DNA of 64,000 nucleotides from Blastomussa wellsi (GCA_947652115.1 OX393569.1:10550336-10614335), one strand, 5' to 3'; positions 23,201 to 32,599 are shown, numbered from the stretch's first letter. Notes: generated by a model not told the origin, from the letters alone. Numbers and translations: made by a program.

Positions 23201-26200
23201 GATTATGACACCTAAATGTTTTATTAACCTTTATTAAAAAATCCTTTTTTCTAGGAAACATGTGCAGGTTTCAAGATTTTAATTGCATTTTTTGGGAAAT
23301 ATTAGATTTTATAGTGTTAAAATTTTTTTTGCCAAAAGTAGCCCTCTGAAGGTACTGTGTAACCTTAACTTGACTTTTACTTCATAGGCACTTTACTTAA
23401 AGTAGTGTGCAGTAATTTGTATATAGTGTGCCAGTGTTGTAATAATGATCTAAAGTATTGCAATTAAAAAAGTATCATCCAATAAGAATTGAGCAACAGC
23501 TTGAAGGTTGCTCCTGGCACCGGGTAACCCAGCTGTAGATGTCAGAAACTTCAAAAGCTGAATTATTTCTCAAAAAGTTTTACTCAACAATTTAGTACTT
23601 GGATTAAGGACATATTTTCAATTTCCTGACACAAGAAGAAACTACGTCCACCCTTTCACTTTCTCTGGTGTTTGACTTGTAATCCAGGCAATTCAAATTT
23701 CCAAGAAAAATTTGGTTGACGCTAAATCAGTCAAAAATATGCGTTCCCACCCACAAAGTCACTTAATTCACCATTTTGAGCCACATAGACAACAAAATAA
23801 ACAAAGGGAATTAATATGATAGATTTCTGTTAACTTTGAGTATAAATGTAGACATAGCTTGCAATATTTTTACATTAACAAGACCTTTTTGATATTCCCA
23901 TGCAGGGTTTGAGCCAGGCCATGCCATTGCGCTAATCCCGCAATGAAATTTAAAATGTCCCATCAAAAAATGATTAAGGGGTCAATTTGCCCCCTTCAGC
24001 ATTAATTTTAGAAAAAGACCTCAAAAATTACAGATTTCCAGAACAGCGTACAAAGCAGAGCACAAATTATGAATTACAAAGGATGCAAAATGTTTGAAAT
24101 TGCGGCCCTCTCATACAGGTTTTACAAAATGATACAGAAGTTAGTTCAACCGATGGAGAACAAATCAATGGAAAGGAAGTGATTGATGAAAGCAGTGAAA
24201 CAAAAACTACAAATGAGTGGTCATTCCATGCATGTTGGTTGTACGACCATACATGGTTGCGCTTTGAAAATGGAGCAATGTTTTGCCATTTTTGTTGCAA
24301 ATCGAAGAAGACAAATCCATTTGAACAAATTTCCGAACCTCAACTCTTCAGAGGCATAAAGATTACAAGGATCACAAAGATGCTCTTCCACCTTACAATG
24401 TACAGTGCAATTAAATTGCTATTTCATTAAATGTATAAATTGTAGTTCACTTTGAATTTTTTTTCTCTATGCTTTAGCAACCCTCTGAAATGAAAAATGC
24501 CCCACCAAAATTATCTTAAGGGACAAATTGACCAACGCTCAAACCCTGCCCATGCATTTCTTCTTACATTTTGAACACACAAACAGACACACTGCTTGTC
24601 TGGGCTCCCTGTAGTTTCTGGTTCTTCCCAAGTCCAAGAAAAAAACGCAAGAACCGTGCTTCCCCGCCCCACACTTGTCATGATCACCCACTTCACAATG
24701 TATGAAGATGAGTCATGAGTATAGGGGGTCAAGCCAGTCTGTACGGGGGACAAGTCAGCTGTAGTCTTTTGTGTGAGTCTACCTAGGTACTGATTGTACA
24801 TAATAATTCTTTGAAATGAAACCTGCAATTAAGACCTATAAATCTCCAGTAAATTAAGGTAATTATATATTAAGAAAACCAAGAAAACTAAGAAATTTGG
24901 CAAATCTTACCATTTCTCATTTCCTGCAATATACTTTTCTTCTAAACACTCTAGGTACTGCCAGAAGGTTAGGGAGTGCTCTCCTTCACAAAATTCTTGC
25001 AGAGGTTTTGGATCCCAAACCTTTCCCATTGCATGTACAAACTTCTCCAAAATTATGGCAATTTCATCTTTCTCGACTGTAGCCATTTCTTCAGTATCCA
25101 ATATATTAAAAACAAGAAACTGCTTAAATGCAGCATCTTCACTTAATTCATGATCAGTAGATTTGAGAAACTTCTGCTGTACAATTGTCCAACACAGCTG
25201 GTGGACTTTGTAGTAATCTATTGTTTCTTCTTGGGCTATTAACAGGAGAATTAAAATAAATTAAACAGTAATATTAATAGTATCAACAGTAATATCACAG
25301 CCTGCCTTTTGCACAGTGTTGGTGATCAGGAGCGTGAAATTTTGCATGACATCAATGATGTACGATTTTTTTCCTATCAATAACTCACAATGAACTGACA
25401 TACTTTGTCTATAAACAATGTGCACCTCAAAAATCTCATGTAAAAAATCTCATGTAGAATTAAAGAGTTTTTAGAGGGACAGGTTCATGGTTCTGTGCAT
25501 GTGTATGCTTATTAGCACAGACAACAATCAAATAATATCCAATGATACATCTCATTTCATCTTGCGTACAAGTATAGAGTGGTAAATTAAAGTGATGACG
25601 CCACAAAAACTAAATTTATGAAATTATGGGATTTACCGAGATATTCTGAAAGTACATGATGAAGAATGCCTACTTGCCAAAAATCAGCATCTTATTTCAA
25701 TTTGGGGGTGAGATATTGTCCCTTTCATGCTTCAGTGACTCCAGATACAAATCCTTGTAATTTTGTCTCTGTTTTAAACCATTTAGCAATTGGGCATTCT
25801 TCAACATAATTTCAAAAATTTAAATAATTATGACGTCACACTTCACCACTCTATATTATTACTGTATTTGTGACATCATCAGTATATAATTCATCTCTCC
25901 CAAAGTGATCATCACCATTTGAAGGGTTTGCTAAGGCTTGTTTCTGATCAACTGTAGGTTCCAATTAAAGTTTCAGCTTTTGAGAATAACAAACTGGCTT
26001 ACATTCACTGTGTTTCAACAGAGAATTTTAACATAATTTTGACAGGTGTTTCATTGATTTGTCAAGAAGTACATGTCATTTACTTTGAAACAATTAAGTA
26101 ACAAGCTCTTGCTCCCATCACTGCGGAAAATCTGGCCATAGGTGAGATATTTTCCAAAGTAAGAAGTCCCATGCTGATCCAAATCAGTTCTTCTTGTGAT

Positions 26201-29200
26201 ATCACGGAAAGTTGTTAGTCTGTTGTGCTTTTTAAGCGAAACCACCTTTGGTGCATTTTGTTTTGTAATTAACATGCAGCAAAAATATAAAACGTCAAGA
26301 TTAAATACTTTGTGTGCCCGCTGCACAAGTGTGATATTCTGAAATATTATTGACAGAAATACTACCCTTCCTTTCCACAGTGTTTTGATGAAAGTAATTT
26401 TGAAGGAGATGGACTCGTCAGAATATTGATTTGCTGGTTGAAGTGATACCTGTACCAGCCAAACGGTATGTGAAACCGAGCGTGATCGACTATTTCCCTG
26501 TCCAAGTTCGATCTTGCATTGCTTAGTGGCAATGATTTCTGATGGTTCAGCAGATGTATTTTACTGCCTCCTCATGGCTGCTTCTCAATGGGCTCAATTT
26601 GTGTTTTGCCACTTTTTAAATGCAAATTCTTTTCTTCGGTGAAACACTCCATTATCAAGGTGATTTATCACTCCTTGTAAGCATTTTGTGTAATTGAAGA
26701 CTCGAGAGTATAATCAGAGGATTCCCTTTGAAAATGACCATTTAAAATGTTAATAGTGATAGCAACACTGACAGATCAAGAGTGTTGTTGAAAGCACCCG
26801 ACCGATTGTGGCCATCAATCTTGACACATACTGATTCTTACAAATGGCATTAGCATACTTCTCGGGACTTTAAACAATATTTGATTAGGTCTTACTTGGA
26901 AGACATCAGCACATTATCCAAAGAAACATGGATATTTATGTCCTTGTTGTGGGTTACTGAACACTTTGTGATGCAAACACCACAATCAAAATAAAGGATA
27001 TTTGGAGAACTTTTAGGCATGGTCTTATACCATTTCAGATCAATGAAGTCACATTAAACTACAAAATCTTCAATCAATCAATTTTTCTTTCCTTAAACTG
27101 GAACAAAAGTAGAAAAAAATCCTGAGGAGAAAATGGTGAATCTGCCATAACATCAATATTGTGCAAGGTACCAAGACAATTGTATCATGGGATACTATTT
27201 GATCATCACCTTGCTTTACAAATGAGTTTTGCGGAAAAATTGCCTTTGAAAATTTTACAGCCATCAATTTTGTGAGAACGTTGCAATAGAGGCGTTATTT
27301 CATATTTGAATTTCTTTTGTTTATTCTCACTCCAATGCTTTAAGTACCTTGTTCACTTACCAGTACCATATTAACCCGCATATTAGTCGACTTAGTGTTG
27401 TAGTCCACCCCCTTATTTTGGGGCCAAAAAGTAAGTTTTCTTTATTTACAGGTACGGATTTTGTTGGTAAACATATATTTTTTAAATTATTTCTTAGAAT
27501 TACCGCAGGGAGTTCAAAGTAAGAATTGAAAGACGTTTTTGAGCAGATTTACGGCTTCATTTTGCAGGAAATGTTAGTTCTTCATTCTGAAATTGTACCA
27601 GGGAGTATCTTCAAAACTCAGAGCTACATAAAGCAGATAAATTTTAAAGCATTTCAACTTGAACTGCTAATAGACCTCTTTAGCTTCGTATGTAAATTGC
27701 CCATTTCAGATCATGTGGTGCTCTCAAGAGAATTTGTCCTTTGTTTATCTGCAAATTATTCATCCATTTTCATGTGGATTTTTTTAAATCTGAAAGTAAT
27801 AATTCCCAAGGGTAACATCACGTGGTCTGAAATGGGACAACAAACAAACGAAGCTAAAGAGGTCTATTTAGACACAGACCGCTAAGTGAAGGACTTCTCG
27901 TTTTGTATCATTGTTTGTAAGATGTTTTACATAAGATTATAAAGACAATTGTTATGCTAATTGTGCAGAATTTATTTTACCGGTGCTTGGGTATTTGACC
28001 AGAATAAACCTTGCTCGCTGTATTGTTAAACTGAAAAGAAAATAGATTTGCGGGTTCATGAACCGCAAGATTAAAGTTACAAAGTTGTTCATTTTTTCCA
28101 TCATGCAAATTAGTTCCAATTAAAGCTCAGAAAAAAGTGACAGGCATAATTAAAACTATCGCTTCTTTTCAAGTTTATTTGTGTTCCATTTGCCGTGTCA
28201 TTTTCATTGTTAAGCAGTGGTATATCTGGACACACAAGCGGAAGTTTTATTACTGCACACAAGAATGAACGTGAAAGGTGACAGTATTCTCGCGATTGCT
28301 ACAGAGAAAAACTATGAAAAACATTCAAATTAAAAAAAGAACAGAAAGGTTATGGAAAAGAGTACAATTATTTCACTAAAAATTGTGGCTGCACTTGTCA
28401 TGAGAATTGCAATATTGTGACACAGGTATAAAATTAATTCATGGCACGATTCCACGGCTTTAAGGCTTGAAGTTTGAAAATAGTTTATTGCTTTTCATCC
28501 AGTTTGTTCGCTTCAGTTTGTATGAAAGTTTAAATCAAACAAAGTTCATTTCAAGTTCATTTCACAATAATATTGTCCAACTTTAATAGTAAATTTACGT
28601 TTCCAAAGTGAAAAAAAAACGAACAACATATGGCTCAAGCCTCGATCTCGCACAATCATGGTAATCTGATATGCATCACATTTTCAGCGAGTTTTTTGCC
28701 TTTTTTTCTTGCAACCTCCCAAATGAATGTTTCACGGTGATGTGAAGATTTTCCTGTGTGTTTAAGTGGTCCAGTCATTCAGATAGGGCCAGAAACTTAT
28801 CTTTTTACAAAATTCCAACAATTATTAAGCACCAGGGAGCTCTCACAGAAAGATTTCTCAAAAATAGGCACGACTGATGGATCACACACATCACAAGAGA
28901 TGCGGTCAAAAATGGCGACAGTAAGTATCCACACGCATGTTCTATTCACTTCCATGAGGGCATTACATTATTGAACTATCAATTTAATGATTATTTAATC
29001 TGAAATGGTAAAATATCCTGACTGGGCGCTGACAAAGAACATGGGTATGCAGTCTGCTCTTGTGCGACAAAAAACAAGAGCAAGAAACAGAAATGTGCGA
29101 AAAATTTTCAAATAAATGCAGTATGAGAGTGAGGGAGTCAATGTTATTGAAGAGAAAAGTGAAAGAGAGAAGAAAAACATCTGCATGAATGCTGACATAC

Positions 29201-30918
29201 GCTTACCTGTACCAATGCCCAACTCCACGCTGAGCTTTCTATGCATGACTTATTTAGATAGAGGGACAAGGAAACATTCAAGCAGTCACAGGAGGCTAGG
29301 AGGCTGGCAATTCAATCCTCTTAAGAACATTTTCTGATTCCTCTATGTCATACACAGAAAGGCCAGAGTCGGACGGTGGTACAGGTAAGCCGTATGCGGC
29401 GCATGTCAGCATTCTTTCCTTCTCTATTTCACTTTTCTCTTCGATAATTTTGACTCCTACACGCTCATACTCCGTTTTGAACAATTTTAGAACCTTTTTT
29501 GCTTCTTGTTGCATCTTTCCTTAACTCACTATTGTCGCCATTGTACCCTGCAATTTTCCCCTAGTAGTCTAAAGTTAAGTCCCTTGCTAAAACAACATTG
29601 CTGTCAAACGTCAACTCGGACTCCTTAGTTTTGTCGATGAATGAATGAATGAATTGATAGAATTGTTACTTTGCAATATTCAGGATGTGTGGTCCACTGG
29701 TAATAAAATGGTGACAAGTGAAATTAAATCAACATTGAAATGGCATCAACAGAAACTCGGAAAAAATCCGAGTCCCAGATGGGATTTGAACCCACGACCC
29801 TCCGTGATCTAGTTGGATGCTCAAACCACTGATTTACAAGTGAAATTGGGAAATAATTTCACAAGCATTTTGTCAAAATTCTTATTGGTTGGCTTGTTCG
29901 TTCTTTGTTTTACGTCACTGGTGAGTTTCACAGGTTTTTTACGCTGAAGATGAGCCAAATAATTTATTGTGCTGCCTGTGGTACAAATACAGTATGTTGC
30001 CCTATTTCCGGACACTTTTTGCATAAACCGTAATATTGTACCTCAAAACAACGCAAACAAGCTGAAATTCAGCCACAAGTTAGCTTCCATTTCTGGTAAG
30101 TAGGTCATAAAGTTTCATCATCTGAAGCTCTTTCGATTCTTTGTAATTTTGGAAAGAGTTTGTCGAGTTGGTTGCCCTATTTCTGGACGATCGTTACAAG
30201 ATAAATACTCCGCTTTTCTTGGGAACATTGTTCTCCTTCGTGGCAAAATATATCTTATAAAAGTTGACTAAAGAAACATTCACATATAAAAGATCACTTT
30301 TTGTCCGAAACTGAAAGCTTTTTCTTTCGATTATTTAGCAAAGAAGTCATCAATGTTTTGAAACCACTCAAGCCGACATATTTGATTTGTATCAGGGCAA
30401 GACGAGGAAGACTGGCAACTGATTTATTAGATACTGGACTGGACTTGGAAAACAACATGCAGGTATTTTTTTTTTCCAAATAATTATTTCAGGTGAGTTG
30501 AAATTTTCGAAAGGGAGTGATAAAAACGCTTGTCTTTCAAGAAGTCTTTGATAAGATTGCATTTAAAACAGAAACCAAAAATGCAAATAAACTCTTTTGC
30601 GGTCAAGTTCAAAGATACGAAACTGAACACAAAAAATACTTATATGCTGACAAACCTAGTCCTTTAAGCTTTACCTATGTCGAAAAAAAGTTTAATCTGT
30701 ATCGCATTTTGCGAGAACAGACCGCTTAACTGTAAATAGGTAATTCGAAGCGCGCTAAAAATCGCATTTAAGGTGGCTTACTACAGTTTTTTCGAGACTT
30801 GAGAGCGCGCGCTACGGCTGTCTACCTGACGTCGATATTGCTCGCATTGCTCGCGTTAGCAGGAAACAAAACAAGTTTCCGCAATTTTATCGCTTTAACC
30901 CTTTACTCCCCAAGAGTG

Positions 30919-30965
<47 letters not shown>

Positions 30966-31032
30966 AGGGAGACCCCTTGGGACTTAAAGGGTTAAAAAAC
31001 TATCTCCCTTAACCCTTTACTCCCCAAGAGTG

Positions 31033-31077
<45 letters not shown>

Positions 31078-32599
31078 GAAGGGAGACCCCTTGGGACTTA
31101 AAGGGTTAAACCAACTTGGTATACAAGAAAAAGTTTTAATATACTTTCAAACACGTGCTTAAACCTCGGACAGGTAAAACATGATAAGAAAGTTAGATAA
31201 GCAACCAACAGAAAAGTTCTAATTTTGTCTGTCTTGAACGCACGCGCCGCATGGCGTCACATGAGCGCACGCTAAAATAAAAGGGCATGTGCAATTCAAT
31301 TCTCGTCCAAGGTTGTAAAAACCTGTTTTTGACTCAAAATTTCTCGAAAACCTACCGTACAACTGATGATGAAACTTTCACAATTTATTTATACGGGTGA
31401 GTCACGTCCACAGCCAAAATTGTCAAGAAATTTGTAAGACAGATTTTGAGCTATTTTTTGAAAGGGCAAAATATCACATTTTCCTATTTTGTGAAAACTC
31501 TGTCTTACAGATTTTTATTTTATTTTCAATGCTAAGTTTTAAATTGTGAAATTTTGAGGTAGGGTCATACGGCTAGATTTTGAGTAAAACGCCGTTGCAA
31601 CTGCTAGTGCCCAGTCCAGCGCTCGGTCGTTCATTTTGGCTGTTTGTTAGCATTTTTATTGTTCAAATGTTGCATTTGATGGTTGTTGGCTGTAAAAAGA
31701 CATTAAAAACAGAAAGTTAAAACATTTTTGAACATTTTATAAAAGATTTTAAAGTTGAGTTCTTTCAACCCCTCAAAACTGTAGTAAGCCACCTTAAGAA
31801 GAAACAAATTTTACCTACCTCGACTGAAAACTTAATTAATGTTCTCGCCTAAACGGAGTGTGGCTTAGCCACGAAAGTATCAAACGAAAGCTGACTAGTC
31901 GATAAGTCTTTGGAACATATCGATCGGATTTGTTTTATTGATTCAACGAAATACGGAATCGTTAAGTCGAAGTGTCCGGAAATAGGGGTGTCCGAGAAAT
32001 AGGGCAACATACTGTATATATTGTTTGCATTCCAACAGGCAAAACAATCAGAAGTATAGAAACTTTGAGCAGATGACTTCAGTTGGTTATTGTTCCAGTC
32101 GGGAAGCCCTGTAACTTGATTAAATTTTGTCAAGTTTGTTTGGTCACAGATATCATTGAAAATATAAAGCGCAAGGTTGACTAACTTGGTTCGAAGAGTT
32201 TTACTGAGTTTTTAAATAGCAGGACAGTACATGCACACGATCACCGTTGTAAATCAGGCCGAAAACCCAGATGGCCAGCCCTTACGGTAGTTACATGTAT
32301 ATGGTCAAACGTAAATAATAAAGCTTACCTTTTGAGAGAAGGTCGTCTTGTAGATATTGTATAAAATCTTGGAAAGTAATCGTGGTTAAAGGAGATTTAA
32401 AGTCGGATAGATGTTGTGTATCGAACGACACACCGATGTCACGACAAATGCTCGCACACAAAACTTGCAGCTTCGATTTTGCGACTTTTCCTGAACTCGT
32501 TTCGTCTAGCGCATCAAATGCATGTCTGACGCTATTTATAACATCACTTTTTACTTTCACTGGGGATTGCTTTCCCCTTTCTCCGTTGTTTTCCTCCAT
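7802..32599 (-). CDS. SWAP70: SWAP70/DEF6-like protein, complete gene (six coding exons)
   Basis: Switch-associated protein 70 and DEF6 bind PIP3 through a PH domain, act on Rac signalling and bundle or bind F-actin. Coding exons by GT/AG signals: 32599-32329, 25235-24911, 20411-20077, 12776-12640, 10684-10358, 8248-7802. Phases join at every junction (1,2,1,0,0) and sum to 1842 nt, 613 residues; human SWAP70 has 585. Layout: EF-hand-like N-terminus (residues 1-200, with [20 protein letters not shown]), PH domain (about 219-310, [13 protein letters not shown] to [11 protein letters not shown]), Glu/Lys/Arg-rich coiled coil (about 311-510), then the conserved [12 protein letters not shown] tail and an acidic, non-conserved end. 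The start ATG at 32599 aligns with the family N-terminus; an upstream in-frame ATG at 32725 would add 42 residues unlike the family. SWAP70 and DEF6 are vertebrate paralogues, so this is probably the single pre-duplication gene. Introns of 1.7-9.7 kb are full of transposons. One splice donor (after 12640, GTGCCA) is weak. Confidence 0.88.
8300..8722. repeat. Locally duplicated intronic segment
   Basis: The block from agcacataacaccaaaataa to aaaatcttcacatttccc occurs at about 8489-8577 and again at 8637-8719 with only a few changes. The phrase gattactctggaagtgccct is at 8309 and 8577. It is a tandem duplication of roughly 145-265 bases in the last SWAP70 intron. Confidence 0.75.
8723..9597. 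other. Intron sequence without recognised features
   Basis: SWAP70 intron 5. It contains a G run at about 8945-8962 but no gene, TIR pair or coding remnant that I can support. Confidence 0.4.
9598..9763. mobile_element. Palindromic MITE
   Basis: The left arm ttaattagaccaatttcgat and the following cggggaataaac block return inverted in the right arm, which ends gggctattaatta. The arms are about 70 bases around the ccccggggcc centre. It sits in SWAP70 intron 5. Confidence 0.75.
9857..10185 (+). pseudogene. Penelope-like reverse transcriptase fragment
   Basis: The plus strand reads [16 protein letters not shown], the Penelope catalytic YVDDT block with Val to Thr, then FPFLGIQI and, after a frame change, [14 protein letters not shown], all in family order. 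Frames are broken and both ends are missing. A C17-21 run follows at about 10226-10246. The fragment lies antisense within SWAP70 intron 5. Confidence 0.7.
10358..10684 (-). CDS. SWAP70: SWAP70-like exon 5 (coiled coil)
   Basis: The acceptor GGCTTCTCAG and donor GTAAGT bound 109 codons of Glu/Lys/Arg/Leu-rich coiled coil ([19 protein letters not shown]). The plus-strand ORFs here are Ser-rich shadows of the coil. Confidence 0.88.
10786..11230. mobile_element. TIR MITE, ~445 bp
   Basis: The ends are attggtacttaatttcgc and its inverted copy gcgaaattaagtaccaat. Sub-terminal tttcgcgatt motifs repeat internally. No ORF. It lies in SWAP70 intron 4. Confidence 0.8.
11231..12004. other. Intron sequence, nothing recognised
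   Basis: SWAP70 intron 4. The minus-strand ORF at 11693-12001 has no familiar motif. A short stretch near 11600-11660 (cctgccctcccggggcaag) looks repeat-like but I could not pair it. Confidence 0.35.
12005..12620. repeat. Repeat with dispersed ataagcccct motifs
   Basis: Copies of aataagcccctcc occur at about 12011, 12528 and 12561, with the palindrome aagccccggggctt near 12594-12608 and ggggcttattttcggaattt at the right edge. The ends look like those of a DNA transposon family, but I could not define TIR boundaries. Confidence 0.45.
12640..12776 (-). CDS. SWAP70: SWAP70-like exon 4 (coiled coil start)
   Basis: Acceptor GTCCTCAG precedes 12776. The 45-codon exon encodes [20 protein letters not shown] then a charged helix. 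The donor GTGCCA is weak, but the end at 12640 is the one that keeps phase 0 with exon 5. Confidence 0.75.
12915..13037. mobile_element. Short MITE, ctctctcc...ggagagag type
   Basis: Inverted ends: ctctctcctacgctgaggcc on the left, ggcctctgtggaggagagag on the right. The same type recurs at 37941-38136 in this window. Confidence 0.65.
13038..13960. other. Intron sequence, no feature supported
   Basis: SWAP70 intron 3, with purine-rich runs at 13085-13140 and a tandem phrase ctcaggatcaacttcaggatcaacc near 13883-13910. No gene seen. Confidence 0.4.
13965..14232 (-). mobile_element. tRNA-derived SINE-like repeat
   Basis: Read on the minus strand it starts with a degenerate tRNA-like head (ggtggcattatggctagtgc resembles box A) and continues into a body with gggtgtataaatgggtacca and ccatccaggggagagtagaa. 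A truncated copy of the same body lies at 32740-32862. The box B region is mutated. It is a repeat, not a tRNA gene. Confidence 0.6.
14590..15318 (+). pseudogene. SWIM-type zinc finger protein remnant
   Basis: Pieces of one protein appear in successive frames: [17 protein letters not shown] (about 14717), then an aromatic [11 protein letters not shown] block, [17 protein letters not shown] (about 14899), a SWIM-like segment AHCSW ... [15 protein letters not shown] (Cys-x-Cys changed to Cys-x-Trp), and a C-terminal part ending DAFYSELN at 15318. Similar cnidarian proteins carry SWIM fingers, sometimes ahead of a YqaJ-like nuclease, which is absent here. Stops and frameshifts (for example TAG at about 14784) show it is dead. 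Family recognition is from memory. Confidence 0.5.
15427..15901 (-). pseudogene. THAP-domain protein remnant
   Basis: The minus strand gives a C2CH THAP zinc finger over two frames: [20 protein letters not shown] with the first Cys pair, a W in RSRWISG, then [19 protein letters not shown] with the Cys-x2-His pair and [10 protein letters not shown] Lys/Arg/Glu-rich tail ([20 protein letters not shown]) follows. THAP fingers bind specific DNA and occur in P-element-like and Kolobok transposases. The frame break lies between 15704 and 15730. It lies convergent to the SWIM remnant in the same TIR element. Confidence 0.65.
16032..17135 (-). pseudogene. DUF3504/Crypton-derived tyrosine recombinase-like remnant
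   Basis: Read downward on the minus strand, pieces in family order are: [20 protein letters not shown] (about 17120), [52 protein letters not shown] (about 16490) and [18 protein letters not shown] (about 16180). These match the DUF3504 domain of KIAA1958/ZMYM-type proteins, which descends from Crypton tyrosine recombinases. The order is preserved but frames are broken by several stops. The C-terminal recombinase motif is not intact. It lies in SWAP70 intron 3. Confidence 0.6.
17136..19409. other. Intron sequence with a G run and an unassigned ORF
   Basis: SWAP70 intron 3. It contains a near-tandem phrase (acacagaaatatgtcctcagttcatcag / atacaggaatatgtcctcagtacatcag, 17335-17400), a G19 run (17837-17855) and a minus-strand ORF at 18757-19176 (139 residues, one hydrophobic stretch [13 protein letters not shown]) that I cannot assign. 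No exon signals support a gene. Confidence 0.4.
19410..20012. repeat. Minisatellite, ~90-bp unit, about 6.5 copies
   Basis: The phrase ggatttagtacatcaaa recurs at about 19466, 19553, 19649, 19740, 19830 and 19920, and a truncated unit ends near 20012. Spacings are 87, 96, 91, 90 and 90 bases. Each unit contains ctgacatggcaatcacagca and ccagagctatacaggggtgt. The array ends 65 bases from SWAP70 exon 3. Confidence 0.9.
20077..20411 (-). CDS. SWAP70: SWAP70-like exon 3 (PH domain)
   Basis: The acceptor TTCTGAAG and donor GTAAAT bound a complete PH domain: [14 protein letters not shown], then [14 protein letters not shown], a basic/glycine core and the invariant C-terminal Trp in RQEWIACIQ. The basic residues near the first strands are where SWAP70 binds PIP3. 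Confidence 0.92.
20412..22617. other. Intron sequence with a decayed tRNA-like fragment
   Basis: SWAP70 intron 2. At 21085-21170 the minus strand resembles a tRNA-derived SINE head (gtggttt...gggatttgaaaccac on the plus strand). Otherwise I see only AT-rich DNA and a few unassigned short ORFs. Confidence 0.35.
22618..22815. mobile_element. Hairpin MITE
   Basis: The left arm cgaaccgtgaacacttgaca and following tttttac...ttatccaat matches the right arm attggataatcat...atgtcaagtgttcacggtt in inverted order, with a loop of about 60 bases. Confidence 0.7.
23903..24548 (+). mobile_element. hAT-type element with TTF finger and 6-bp target duplication
   Basis: TIRs are CAGGGTTTGAGC at 23903 and GCTCAAACCCTG ending at 24548; further in, a gtcaatttg block and a ccccaccaaaa/tcccatcaaaa block also pair. 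The element is flanked by a perfect CCCATG repeat (23897-23902 and 24549-24554). Ends starting CAGGG and a TTF-type finger are typical of hAT transposons. At 646 bp it keeps only the finger, so it is non-autonomous. It lies antisense in SWAP70 intron 2. Confidence 0.75.
24112..24430 (+). pseudogene. TTF-type zinc finger fragment of a hAT-type transposase
   Basis: The open stretch reads [20 protein letters not shown], then [18 protein letters not shown], then a region matching the family NFR...TTLxRH block shifted in frame. The W/GAMFC-x2-C core is that of KIAA1586/ZNF862-like hAT transposases, where it binds transposon ends. The catalytic RNase H-like domain is absent. Confidence 0.6.
24911..25235 (-). 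CDS. SWAP70: SWAP70-like exon 2
   Basis: The acceptor TTAATAG precedes 25235 and the donor GTAAGA follows 24911. It reads [18 protein letters not shown] and onward to [11 protein letters not shown], matching the region between the EF-hand part and the PH domain (CWT and FLVFNIL landmarks). The phase fits exons 1 and 3. Confidence 0.85.
25573..25855. mobile_element. MITE with tatagagtgg ends
   Basis: Inverted ends tatagagtggtaaattaaag and cttcaccactctata, with sub-terminal gatgacg/tgacgtca and gaagaatgcc/gggcattcttc pairs. 283 bp, non-coding, in SWAP70 intron 1. Confidence 0.75.
25856..27670. other. Intron sequence, nothing recognised
   Basis: SWAP70 intron 1. The minus-strand ORFs at 26051-26326 and 27070-27267 have ordinary composition but no family that I know; no exon boundaries join them to the gene. 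Confidence 0.4.
27671..27866. mobile_element. MITE with tagacctctttagcttcg ends
   Basis: TIRs tagacctctttagcttcgt and acgaagctaaagaggtcta, with sub-terminal cccatttcaga / tctgaaatggg pairing. 196 bp, non-coding; the ORF that spans it is fortuitous. Confidence 0.8.
27867..28839. other. AT-rich intron sequence
   Basis: SWAP70 intron 1; no coding, repeat or RNA feature seen. Confidence 0.45.
28905..29220 (+). pseudogene. Plus-strand copy of a small unassigned coding pair
   Basis: Begins with aaaatggcgacagtaagt (28909-28926), like a short first exon followed by a GT donor. Downstream, 29116-29220 encodes [16 protein letters not shown] and IRLPVP. The same protein pattern occurs in opposite orientation at 29296-29545. 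Frames in this copy contain stops upstream. I do not recognise the family. Confidence 0.35.
29296..29545 (-). CDS. Unassigned small protein, inverted relative of 28905-29220
   Basis: The minus-strand ORF (29514-29296, 72 residues) reads [20 protein letters not shown], then [33 protein letters not shown] and [15 protein letters not shown]. It is helical and charged, with a Pro-rich turn. An ATGGCGACAATAGTGAG start-like phrase lies just upstream (29540). The plus-strand copy shares the VxxIEEKSExEK and LPVP blocks. It could be an intronic small gene or a retrocopy; I cannot name it. Confidence 0.35.
29770..29838 (-). repeat. tRNA-derived SINE fragment
   Basis: The minus strand reads like the 3' half of a tRNA: ggtcgtgggttcaaatccca (box B) preceded by a box A-like tcagtggtttgagcatcc. 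The acceptor stem does not pair and the anticodon arm is irregular, so it is a SINE head, not a tRNA gene. Confidence 0.6.
30769..31797. mobile_element. TTAA-flanked TIR element
   Basis: Ends are ttaaggtggcttactacagt and actgtagtaagccaccttaa, so GGTGGCTTACTACAG TIRs are flanked by TTAA on both sides, as in Kolobok or piggyBac type insertions. No transposase is visible. It carries the 30896-31108 direct repeat and lies inside the 29988-32016 element. Confidence 0.65.
30896..31108. repeat. Tandem pair of a ~99-bp palindromic repeat
   Basis: Two nearly identical copies (30896-30994 and 31010-31108) start taaccctttactccccaaga and end cttgggacttaaagggttaa; each unit has inverted ends (aaccctttactcccc / gggacttaaagggtt). 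Confidence 0.85.
32329..32599 (-). CDS. SWAP70: SWAP70-like exon 1 (start, EF-hand-like)
   Basis: The ATG is at 32599-32597 and the donor GTAAGC follows 32329. It gives 90 codons plus one base. The segment [14 protein letters not shown] matches the family EF-hand-like start. A canonical calcium loop is not complete, as is usual in this family. Confidence 0.85.

Larger units (their letters stand above)
29988..32016. mobile_element. TIR element (~1 kb) interrupted by another TIR element
   Basis: The left end tacagtatgttgccctattt...ccggacac (29988) matches inverted the right end ...aatagggcaacatactgta (32016). The ccggacac motif occurs twice at the right end and once more, variant, at 30170-30190. 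The interior includes the 30769-31797 element, so the host element would be about 1 kb. Short ORFs at 30301-30729 (plus) and 31849-32133 (minus) are open but unassigned. Confidence 0.6.

Noticed and set aside
29770..29838. tRNA gene on the minus strand
   Set aside because: Box A and box B are recognisable but the acceptor stem does not close and the anticodon arm is irregular; similar heads occur at 13965-14232 and 54390-54445 joined to SINE bodies.
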